A stretch of DNA of 64,000 bases, from positions 2,852,001 to 2,916,000 of the forward strand of contig NZ_JQNN01000001.1 of NCBI RefSeq assembly GCF_000745265.1. Reading direction: 5' to 3'. A model generated the notes under the pieces. That model searched no databases. It was not told the origin of the DNA and saw only the letters and a program-made list of their open reading frames with translations. The stretch is from Massilia sp. 9096 (GTDB lineage: Bacteria; Pseudomonadota; Gammaproteobacteria; Burkholderiales; Burkholderiaceae_D). Both the position numbers and the translations under genes were made by a program. Shown in pieces: positions 29,213-36,689 of this stretch. Every line of letters starts with the position of its first letter. Within the stretch, counting starts at the first letter, position 1.

Positions 29213-30835
29213 TCAATGCCGCGCCAGCAGGCGTTCCGGGCGAGCGCCGGCCTGCAGGGGCGCCGCCGCGCGTTGGCGTCCGGCAGCCGCCTCGAGCTTG
29301 AACACGCCGACCACCTCCGCCAGCGCCGCGGCCTGCTGCTGCATTTCCTGGGCCGCGGCCGAGGCCTCCTCGACCAGCGCGGTATTCTGCTGGGTCATGC
29401 CGTCCATGGCGCCGATCGAGGTGTTGACCTGCTCGATGCCGGCCGTCTGTTCGAGGCTGGCGCTGCTGATCTCGGCCATGATGCCGGTCACGCGGCCGAC
29501 ACTCTCGACCACCTTGCGCATGGTGTCGCCGGCCTGCTCGACCAGACGGGCACCGGTGTCGACGCGGTCGACCGAATCGACGATCAGGCCCTTGATCTCC
29601 TTCGCCGCGGCCGCCGAGCGCTGGGCCAGGTTGCGCACTTCGCTCGCCACCACGGCGAAGCCGCGTCCCTGCTCGCCGGCGCGTGCGGCTTCCACCGCCG
29701 CGTTCAGGGCCAGGATATTGGTCTGGAAAGCGATGCCGTCGATGACCGCGATGATGTCGACGATTTTCTTCGACGAGTCGTTGATCGAACCCATGGTCCG
29801 CACCACGTCTTCGACCACGCGGCCGCCTTCGCACGACACTTCCGACGCGGTCTGGGCGAGCAGGTTGGCCTGGGTCGCGTTGTCGGCATTCTGGCGCACG
29901 GTCGAGGTCAGCTCTTCCATCGCCGACGCGACCGCTTCCAGCGCGCCGGCCTGCTGCTCGGTGCGCCGTGCGAGATCCTCGCTGCCGCTGGCGATGTCGC
30001 TCGATGCATGGGTGATCGAGTCGGTGCCGCTGCGCACCTGGCCGACGATGGCGGCCAGCTTGTCGCGCATCGAGCGGATCGAATACAGCAGGCTGGACTC
30101 GTCGCCGCTGCGGGTGTCGACATCGATCGCCAGTTCGCCGTGGGCGATGCGGTCGGCGATGTCGGCCGCGTAGGCCGGCTCGCCGCCCAGCTGGCGCAGC
30201 AGGCTGCGCGTGATCGCCCAGCCGATGGCCATGCACAGCACGAAGGCGAATCCGGTGACCAGGGCGACCTCCACGATCGATTGCGAGAACACGGTATCGG
30301 CAAGCGTGACGGCGCCCGCGCTTTCGGCCTGCTCGGCTTTGACCAGCACGGCGATCTCGTCCACGATGCGGCGGCGCAACGGGCTGCATTCGTTCATGAG
30401 GAACTGGCCGTAAGCGTTCATGTCGCCAGCATCGCGGTACTTGCGCGGACGATCGAGCTCGTGCGCCATCTTCAGCATGTCGGCCCGCATCTGTTCGAAC
30501 TGGGGGTTGCCGGCAAAGCGCGGCGCGAGCTGCTCGAGCTGGGCCAGGTACAGGCTGCGCTGCTGGTCGAGGATGTCCAGCTCGTGCACGGCCGCTGCGG
30601 CGTCGGTGAAGATGAAGGCGTTGCGAGCCGCCAGGCCGGTCTGGTCGAGCGCTTCGCGCGCGACGTACAGCGGATCGAGGCGCTCGATCTGCACGTGTTC
30701 CATGCGCTCGACGGCATTCGACATCGCGCCCATCCGCCACAGCGAGACAGTGGCGAGCACGAGCATCAAGGCGACCAGGGCGCCAAAGCCGAGACTGAGT
30801 TTGGTACGGATCTTCAGGTTTTCGAAAGAGAACAT
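29213..30835 (-). CDS. Methyl-accepting chemotaxis protein with four-helix-bundle sensor
   Basis: A 540-residue chemoreceptor. TM1 residues 11-31, periplasmic helical bundle to about 190, TM2 about 192-212, HAMP, then the cytoplasmic coiled coil with the tip [20 protein letters not shown]. The periplasmic part is long-helical like the Tar/4HB_MCP class. No C-terminal CheR-tethering pentapeptide is seen; the tail is Ala/Arg-rich. The start is weakly supported; an ATG 12 codons earlier is possible. It lies between the cyanophycinase and the cyanophycin transporter genes. Confidence 0.93.
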   Translation of the reverse strand: MFSFENLKIRTKLSLGFGALVALMLVLATVSLWRMGAMSNAVERMEHVQIERLDPLYVAREALDQTGLAARNAFIFTDAAAAVHELDILDQQRSLYLAQLEQLAPRFAGNPQFEQMRADMLKMAHELDRPRKYRDAGDMNAYGQFLMNECSPLRRRIVDEIAVLVKAEQAESAGAVTLADTVFSQSIVEVALVTGFAFVLCMAIGWAITRSLLRQLGGEPAYAADIADRIAHGELAIDVDTRSGDESSLLYSIRSMRDKLAAIVGQVRSGTDSITHASSDIASGSEDLARRTEQQAGALEAVASAMEELTSTVRQNADNATQANLLAQTASEVSCEGGRVVEDVVRTMGSINDSSKKIVDIIAVIDGIAFQTNILALNAAVEAARAGEQGRGFAVVASEVRNLAQRSAAAAKEIKGLIVDSVDRVDTGARLVEQAGDTMRKVVESVGRVTGIMAEISSASLEQTAGIEQVNTSIGAMDGMTQQNTALVEEASAAAQEMQQQAAALAEVVGVFKLEAAAGRQRAAAPLQAGARPERLLARH

Positions 30836-31149
30836 GGCGGATGGCTCAATGAATTGATTTGAAGAAATCATATCGGTAACTGCGCGTATCAAAAAGCAGC
30901 TTGAAGTCGAGTTGCCGATTTTTCCGTTTTTGTCGCTTCCTGCGTTGCCTATCGACAACAGCGGCGTCAAATTCATTGTGTTCGCCGGGGCGCCGCGCTC
31001 GACGAGCCAGGGGCCGCGTGTGTGGCCCTCATATCCCTCAATTCTTGACGAAACTGTAAATACCTGCAGACAAATACAATACGACCGAAAGTCACCGCCA
31101 ACGCCACTTGACTGGGCACGGCTTCGCGCCGACACCGCGTAAACAACGG
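30836..31149. other. Leader region of the chemoreceptor gene
   Basis: About 310 bases without a gene. It contains a sigma-28-like promoter and AT-rich sequence close to the start. No repeat or RNA gene was seen. Confidence 0.4.
30949..30975 (-). promoter_or_regulatory. Sigma-28 (FliA)-like promoter of the chemoreceptor gene
   Basis: Minus strand TGAATTTG-N11-GTCGATAG compared with consensus TAAAGTTT-N11-GCCGATAA: five of eight and six of eight matches at exactly the right spacing. It would give a leader of about 100 bases. A flagellar-class promoter is expected for a chemoreceptor gene. Confidence 0.45.
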
Positions 31150-31172
31150 CGGGCGGCTCTAGGCCGCCCGCA
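31150..31172 (-). terminator. Terminator-like hairpin after the DUF1854 gene
   Basis: GCGGGCGGC-TCTAG-GCCGCCCGC, a perfect nine-base stem about 20 bases beyond the stop codon of the DUF1854 gene. The following minus-strand sequence (GTTGTTTA) is only mildly T-rich, so efficiency is uncertain. Confidence 0.55.
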
Positions 31173-31193
31173 CCGGCAATAGCAAATGCGTGA

Positions 31194-31685
31194 TTACAGG
31201 AAGCGGTCGAGAATCTTGCGGCTGCCCTTGTCGATTGCAAACATGTCGCGGATCAGGAACTGGATGCCGTGGCTGTCCGTCACCAGCAGCGAGAAGGCGC
31301 CCAGGCGGCGGATGTCTTCCTCGGCCTTGAGCACGAACTCGGTGTCGCCGCGGTCGGTCGCCACCGTCCAGGTGGTCGGCGTGGCGAAACTCGACACCGA
31401 CTTGATCTGCAAGACCTCGGGCATGAATTCGCGCCCATCGAGTTCCTCGGTGACCAGTGAACGGATCTCGGCCGGCATGGCTTCCAGGTCTTCGATCCAG
31501 GCCACTTCCTTGCCGCCGTCGCGCACCAGCGAGATGCCGCGCATCGGCGCCTGGACCGGGAAGGAGCGTACCGGCGCCACCCCGACGAATTCCTCGCCGT
31601 CGGCATTGGTCAGCACCAGCTTGCCGAAGGCGTCACGCCGCAGTCGAAACTCGGGTTGAAACTGAGTATTGAACGAAATAGTCAT
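31194..31685 (-). CDS. Cyanophycin metabolism-associated DUF1854 protein
   Basis: A 163-residue cytoplasmic protein starting [21 protein letters not shown], of the DUF1854 family, whose members occur next to cyanophycin synthetases and a dedicated ABC transporter. It is mostly beta with strongly alternating charged residues and no membrane segment. It begins three bases after the transporter stop, so the two form an operon. The function is unknown; a regulatory or accessory role to the transporter is inferred from the coupling. Confidence 0.88.
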   Translation of the reverse strand: MTISFNTQFQPEFRLRRDAFGKLVLTNADGEEFVGVAPVRSFPVQAPMRGISLVRDGGKEVAWIEDLEAMPAEIRSLVTEELDGREFMPEVLQIKSVSSFATPTTWTVATDRGDTEFVLKAEEDIRRLGAFSLLVTDSHGIQFLIRDMFAIDKGSRKILDRFL

Positions 31686-31688
31686 GGG

Positions 31689-33971
31689 TCACTCTTCCTC
31701 GCCGCCATCCGGGTCCTGGTCGACGTTGCGCGCCTGCGCTTCGTACAAGCGGTAGTAGGCGCCTTCCTTGGCCATCAGCGCGTCGTGGCTGCCCTCTTCC
31801 ACCACTTCGCCGCGGTCGAGCACGACCAGGCGGTCGGCGCGGTGCAGCGTCGACAGGCGGTGCGCGATCGCGATGGTCGTACGGCCCTGCACCAGATTGT
31901 CGAGGGCCTTCTGGATTTCCTTTTCGGTTTCCGAGTCCACCGACGAGGTCGCTTCGTCGAGGATCAGGATCGGCGGGTCGATCAGCAGCGCGCGCGCGAT
32001 CGAGATGCGCTGGCGCTCGCCACCCGACAGGCCCTGGCCGCGCTCGCCGACCATCGAATCGTAGCCTTGCGGCAGGCGCAGGATGAACTCGTGCGCGTGC
32101 GCGGCGCGCGCGGAGGCGATGATGTCTTCGCGCGTCGCGTCCGGCTTGCCGTAGGCGATGTTCTCGGCGATCGTGCCGAAGAACAGGAAAGGCTCCTGCA
32201 GCACCAGGCCGATGTGGCGGCGGTAATCGGCCACCGCGAACGAACGGATGTCCTTGCTGTCGAGCAGGATCGCGCCTTCCGAGACGTCGTAGAAACGGCA
32301 GATCAGGTTGACCAGCGTCGATTTGCCGGAACCCGAATGACCGACCAGGCCGACCATTTCGCCGGCCTTGATGTTCAGCGAAATGCCGCGGTTGACCGCG
32401 CGGTTGCCGTAGCGGAAACCGACCTGGCGCAATTCGATGTTGCCGTCGACCTTGTCCAGCCTGGCGGGATTGACCGGGTCCGGCACGCTCGAAACGTGGT
32501 CCAGGATGTCGAAGATGCGCTTGGCGGCCGAGGCCGACTTTTGCGTGACCGAGACGATGCGGCTCATCGAATCGAGGCGCGTGTAGAAGCGGCCGCTGTA
32601 GGCGATGAACGAGGTCAGCGTACCGGTCGTGGTCTCGCCGCGGCTGACCTGCCAGATGCCGAAGCACCAGATCACCAGCAGGCCGATTTCGGTCAGGAAG
32701 GAGACGGTCGGCGAGAACAGCGACCACACCTTGTTCAGCTTGTCGTTGACGTCGAGGTTGTGCTTGTTGGCGGCGCGGAAACGCTGCGCTTCGCGCTTTT
32801 CCTGTGCAAACGCCTTCACCACGCGGATGCCGGGAATCGTATCGGCCAGCACGTTGGTGACTTCGCCCCAGACACGGTCAATCTTCTCGAAGCCGGTACG
32901 CAGCTTGTCGCGCACGACGTGGATCATCCAGGCGATGAAGGGCAGCGGCAGCAGCGTGATCGCGGCCAGCTCGGCGTTCATCGAGAACAGGATCACGCCC
33001 GTCATGATGATCATCAGGCAGTCCGACAGGAAGTCGAGCAGGTGCAGCGACAGGAACACGCAGATGCGGTCCGAGCCGCTGCCGATCCGGCTCATCAGGT
33101 CGCCGGTACGCTTGCCGCCAAAAAATTCCAGCGACAGGCGCAACAGGTGCTCGTAGGTTTCCGAGCGCATGTCGGCGCCCATCCGTTCCGAGACGATGGC
33201 CAGGATGTAGGTGCGCCACCAGCCCAGCGCCCAGGCCAGCACCGAGGATGCCAGCAGGCCGGCCATGTATTTGTAGACCAGGCCGGTGTCGACCTGGTGG
33301 CCGGTCTGGTAGGGAATCAGGACGTTGTCGGTCAGCGGCTGGGTCAGGTACGGCGGGATCATGTGTGCGCCGGTACTTGCGAACATCAGCAAGAATCCGA
33401 GGAACAACTGGCCTTTGTAAGGCTTGGCGAAACGCCATAAACGGAACAGGGTCCAGGTCGACGGCGGCGTATGCAGCACCTTGGTGCAGATCGGGCAATC
33501 GTCCTGGTCCGCTTCGAGCGGCGCCTTGCAGCTCGGGCAAGTGTGCTGTTCGGGCGGCTGGACGGCCTTGCCCGAGACGTGGCTTTCGACCTGGTCGTGG
33601 AACCCGTCGACCACGCGGATCGCGTGCAGGTTCTGGCCGAGCGTAAAGCGCCAGGCTTTGATCAGGCCGTGGTCGTCGACCAGTTCGAGGTGGCCGACAC
33701 CGGCGTGGTCGTAGTGGCGCAGCTGCAGGCCGGCCCGGTAAGGCCAGTCCTGCCAGGTGGTTTCGCCGGGCGCGCGCGCGAGCAGGCGGCGGTCGGTGAC
33801 GACCAGCAGGCCCTTGGTGAAGCGTAATTTCGCATCGAGGTCAACCTCGACGCTGGTTAAAACGTTTTCCCCGGGCGCAAGCTTTTTCTCGACGTCCGCC
33901 TGCCAGTGCTCAGGCAGGAAACTGGCGGCGACCGCCAGCGGTACGGGGGGAACAAGTTGTTGAGTTGTCAT
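31689..33971 (-). CDS. Cyanophycin metabolism-associated ABC transporter (permease-ATPase fusion)
   Basis: A 760-residue half-transporter of the exporter type. A cytoplasmic N-terminal domain (about 1-170) of beta-rich character ends in a zinc ribbon, CPSCKAPLEADQDDCPIC, which ordinary exporters lack. Six membrane helices run from about 195 to 470. The ATPase has Walker A GHSGSGKST, signature LSGGERQR and Walker B ILILDEATS. The substrate is unknown; association with cyanophycin genes suggests Asp-Arg peptides, the monomers or a cofactor. The leader carries a terminator-like hairpin. Confidence 0.9.
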   Translation of the reverse strand: MTTQQLVPPVPLAVAASFLPEHWQADVEKKLAPGENVLTSVEVDLDAKLRFTKGLLVVTDRRLLARAPGETTWQDWPYRAGLQLRHYDHAGVGHLELVDDHGLIKAWRFTLGQNLHAIRVVDGFHDQVESHVSGKAVQPPEQHTCPSCKAPLEADQDDCPICTKVLHTPPSTWTLFRLWRFAKPYKGQLFLGFLLMFASTGAHMIPPYLTQPLTDNVLIPYQTGHQVDTGLVYKYMAGLLASSVLAWALGWWRTYILAIVSERMGADMRSETYEHLLRLSLEFFGGKRTGDLMSRIGSGSDRICVFLSLHLLDFLSDCLMIIMTGVILFSMNAELAAITLLPLPFIAWMIHVVRDKLRTGFEKIDRVWGEVTNVLADTIPGIRVVKAFAQEKREAQRFRAANKHNLDVNDKLNKVWSLFSPTVSFLTEIGLLVIWCFGIWQVSRGETTTGTLTSFIAYSGRFYTRLDSMSRIVSVTQKSASAAKRIFDILDHVSSVPDPVNPARLDKVDGNIELRQVGFRYGNRAVNRGISLNIKAGEMVGLVGHSGSGKSTLVNLICRFYDVSEGAILLDSKDIRSFAVADYRRHIGLVLQEPFLFFGTIAENIAYGKPDATREDIIASARAAHAHEFILRLPQGYDSMVGERGQGLSGGERQRISIARALLIDPPILILDEATSSVDSETEKEIQKALDNLVQGRTTIAIAHRLSTLHRADRLVVLDRGEVVEEGSHDALMAKEGAYYRLYEAQARNVDQDPDGGEEE

Positions 33972-34366
33972 GGTCTTGCCGCGTTGTGCGGCTGGGTTTC
34001 CGTCTATTAGTAATGATTGGGAATCGCGCCGCAATCGGCAGATCAGAACGATGGAACGTTGCGAGGGGGTTTGCCGTTGACAAGCGACTCGTCCGGAAGC
34101 CAAAAAACCGGAAAATCCGGTAGAGTTCGGCTGAAAGATTGGCTGCAGGTTTTTCGGAGTTCCGGCTGGAGCGTTGCGGTATGCTATCTGGGCACGAGAC
34201 TGGCAGAAATCGGTTTGGCACGGTAAGCTTCGTTTCGGCAAGTATACAACATGTGCGCCGCAGAAAAAAACGGGGGCGTCGCCAGGACGGCGGCGTGCGG
34301 CGCGGCGCACAAACATAGGCAAAGCGGCGCAGTGAGTGAGCGGACACTGCGTGGCAAGAAATTTTC
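33972..34366. promoter_or_regulatory. Divergent control region between ABC transporter and cphA'
   Basis: A 395-base divergent intergenic region. It is less GC-rich than its surroundings in parts and contains one clear hairpin (34102-34121, described separately). TATACT/TATACA at about 34240-34245 could serve as a -10 on either strand, without a good -35. No sigma-54 site with correct spacing was found; a TGGCACG at 34215 lacks the matching -12. Confidence 0.45.
34102..34121 (-). terminator. Intrinsic-terminator-like hairpin in the ABC transporter leader (candidate attenuator)
   Basis: Minus-strand ACCGGA-TTT-TCCGGT followed directly by TTTTTT, a textbook terminator. It lies about 130 bases upstream of the transporter ATG and no minus-strand gene lies upstream of it for which it could be the end. 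It is therefore a candidate attenuator controlling entry into the transporter/DUF1854 operon. Confidence 0.55.
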
Positions 34367-36574
34367 ATGACAAATAAGAAAGACATCGAAATTCTTCGTG
34401 TAACCCACCTGCGTGGACCGAACATCTGGACGTACCGCCCCGTCATCGAAGCCTGGCTCGACATCGGCGAACTCGAAGAATTTCCCTCGAATACCCTCCC
34501 CGGCCTGTACGAGCGCCTGACCGGCTGGCTGCCCGGCCTGGTCGAGCACCGCTGCGGCGTCGGCGAGCGCGGCGGCTTCCTCGAGCGCCTGCGCGACGGC
34601 ACCTGGGCCGGCCACATCCTCGAGCACGTCGTGCTCGAAGTGCAGAACATGGCCGGCATGAAGACCGGCTTCGGCAAGACCCGCTCCACGGCCGACCGCG
34701 GCATCTACAAGATGGCGTTCCGCACGCGCGACGAGATCGTCGGCCGCGCCGCCCTGCAGGCCGGCCACGCGCTGCTGCTGGCGGCGATCAACGACACGCC
34801 GTTCGACCTGAAGGCCAGCGTGGCCGAGCTGACCGAGCTGGTCGACCGCTACTGCCTCGGTCCCTCGACCGCCAGCATCGTCGATGCCGCCACCGAGCGC
34901 CGCATCCCCTCGATCCGCCTCACCGAGGGCAACCTGGTGCAGTTCGGCCACGGCGCCGCCCAGCGCCGCATCTGGACCGCCGAGACCGACCGCACCAGCG
35001 CGATCGGCGAATCGATCGCCAGCGACAAGGACCTGACCAAGACCCTGCTGGCCTCGTGCGGCGTGCCGGTCCCGGAAGGCGCCATCGTGCGCAATCCGGC
35101 CGACGCCTGGGAAGAGGCGCAGGACATCGGCCTGCCGGTCGCCATCAAGCCGGTCGACGGCAACCACGGGCGCGGCGTCTCGCTCAACCTGATGAACGAA
35201 GCCGACGTCCACGCGGCCTATGCGATCGCCTCCGAAGAAGGCGATTCCAGCGCGGTGCTGGTCGAGCGCTTCGTGCCCGGCAACGAGCACCGCCTGCTGG
35301 TGGTCGGCCAGAAAGTCGTGGCCGCGGCCAAGGGCGAGTCGCTGTGGGTGACCGGCGACGGCGCGTCGACCATCGTCGGGCTGTGCGACAGCCAGATCAA
35401 CGTCGACCCGCGCCGCGGCGAGAGCGAAGAACATCCGCTCAGCCTGGTCAAACCGCAGGAGAGCGACGAGATCAAGCTCGACCTCAAGCGCCAGGGCTTC
35501 ACGCCCGAGTCCGTGCCGCAGGCCGGCCAGAAAGTGCTGATCCAGTTGAACGGCAACGTCGCCGACGACGTCACCGACCAGGTGCACCCGGACGTGGCCT
35601 ACATGGCCGCGCTGGCGGCGCGCGTGGTCGGCCTGGACATCGCCGGCATCGACCTGGTGTGCGAAGACATCGCGCGTCCGCTCGAAGAACAGCGCGGCGC
35701 CATCATCGAAGTCAACGCCAGCCCGGGCCTGCTGGCCCACATCAAGCCGGCCCAGGGCCAGCCGCGTGCGGTCGGCCAGGCCATCGTCGAGCACCTGTTC
35801 GCGGACGCCGCCGACGCCACCGGCCGCATCCCGCTGGTCGGCGTGACCGGCACCTCGCCGGAAGCGGCGCTGGTCACGCGCCTGGTCGGCACCGTGCTGA
35901 ACCACTCCGGCAAGCACGTCGGCGTGGCCAACCGCGACGGCCTGTTCCTCGACGGCCGCCGCGTCACGGCCAAGGACGGCACCCGTTTCGACGCCGGCCA
36001 GCGCCTGCTGATCAACCGCACCGTGCAGGCCGCCGTGTTCGAATCGAACGCGCGCACCATCCTGCTCGAAGGCCTGCCCTACGACCGCTGCCTGGTCGGC
36101 ATCGTGACCGACATGGGCAAGGTCGCCGAGGTCGAAGACCTGTACGTGCGCGACGACGACGCCCTGTTCAACGTGGTGCGCAGCCAGGTCGACGTGGTGC
36201 TGTCCGATGGCGCCGCCGTGCTCAACGCCGAAGATGCGCAAGTGGTCGAGCTGGCCGGCCTGTCCGACGGCGCCGTGATCTTCTACGCGCTGGAGGAGAA
36301 CAACGCGGTCCTGCAGCAGCACCGCGCGGCCGGCAAGCGCGTGGTGTTCCTGCGCGACCAGCACATCGTGATGGCCGCGGGCAGCGAGGAAGCGCCGCTG
36401 CTGGGCCTGGCCAAGATCAAGCCGGCCACCGTCAAGCACCCGGCGGCGCTGCTGGCCGCGGCCGCCGCCAGCTGGGCGCTGGACGTGCCGACCGACCTGA
36501 TCTGCGCCGGCCTGCGCACCCACGACGCGGCCGCGCAGGCGCAGGCGCCCGCGCGCGCGAAGGCCGCGGTGTAA
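34367..36574 (+). CDS. Cyanophycin synthetase-like protein CphA' with inactive second ATP site
   Basis: A 735-residue CphA homologue. The N-terminal domain and the ATP-grasp domain (about 220-480, with VAIKPVDGNHGRGV and IIEVNASPG) are intact, so one ligation reaction may remain. In the Mur ligase-like C-terminal half, the P-loop that should read GTNGKTT is GTSPEAA (495-501): the lysine and both threonines are lost. The C-terminus is also about 120 residues shorter than in the neighbouring CphA. Matches the CphA'/CphA2 type; CphA2 of cyanobacteria polymerises beta-Asp-Arg dipeptides using only the ATP-grasp site, a likely model for this enzyme. Confidence 0.9.
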   Translation: MTNKKDIEILRVTHLRGPNIWTYRPVIEAWLDIGELEEFPSNTLPGLYERLTGWLPGLVEHRCGVGERGGFLERLRDGTWAGHILEHVVLEVQNMAGMKTGFGKTRSTADRGIYKMAFRTRDEIVGRAALQAGHALLLAAINDTPFDLKASVAELTELVDRYCLGPSTASIVDAATERRIPSIRLTEGNLVQFGHGAAQRRIWTAETDRTSAIGESIASDKDLTKTLLASCGVPVPEGAIVRNPADAWEEAQDIGLPVAIKPVDGNHGRGVSLNLMNEADVHAAYAIASEEGDSSAVLVERFVPGNEHRLLVVGQKVVAAAKGESLWVTGDGASTIVGLCDSQINVDPRRGESEEHPLSLVKPQESDEIKLDLKRQGFTPESVPQAGQKVLIQLNGNVADDVTDQVHPDVAYMAALAARVVGLDIAGIDLVCEDIARPLEEQRGAIIEVNASPGLLAHIKPAQGQPRAVGQAIVEHLFADAADATGRIPLVGVTGTSPEAALVTRLVGTVLNHSGKHVGVANRDGLFLDGRRVTAKDGTRFDAGQRLLINRTVQAAVFESNARTILLEGLPYDRCLVGIVTDMGKVAEVEDLYVRDDDALFNVVRSQVDVVLSDGAAVLNAEDAQVVELAGLSDGAVIFYALEENNAVLQQHRAAGKRVVFLRDQHIVMAAGSEEAPLLGLAKIKPATVKHPAALLAAAAASWALDVPTDLICAGLRTHDAAAQAQAPARAKAAV

Positions 36575-36612
36575 CGGACAGCGACACGGTAACGACGACA
36601 CAACGATAACGA

Positions 36613-36633
36613 GGGCCCGGCACGACCGGGCCC
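36613..36633 (+). other. Hairpin between cphA' and cphA
   Basis: GGGCCCGG-CACGA-CCGGGCCC, a perfect eight-base stem in the 115-base gap between the two synthetase genes, with no T run. It may set the ratio of the two proteins through RNA processing or partial termination. Confidence 0.5.
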
Positions 36634-36689
36634 ATGCGCCGCGCAACAGCAGCGGCGCCCGCGAGAGAATACAAAAGGATCGAAGGTTT

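Noticed and set aside
29213..31240. 675-codon version of the chemoreceptor
   Set aside because: The extra 135 residues fall in the intergenic region and lack protein-like composition; TM1 comes soon after the start at 30835.
34210..34230. Sigma-54-like TGGCACG upstream of cphA'
   Set aside because: No GC at the required ten-base spacing.
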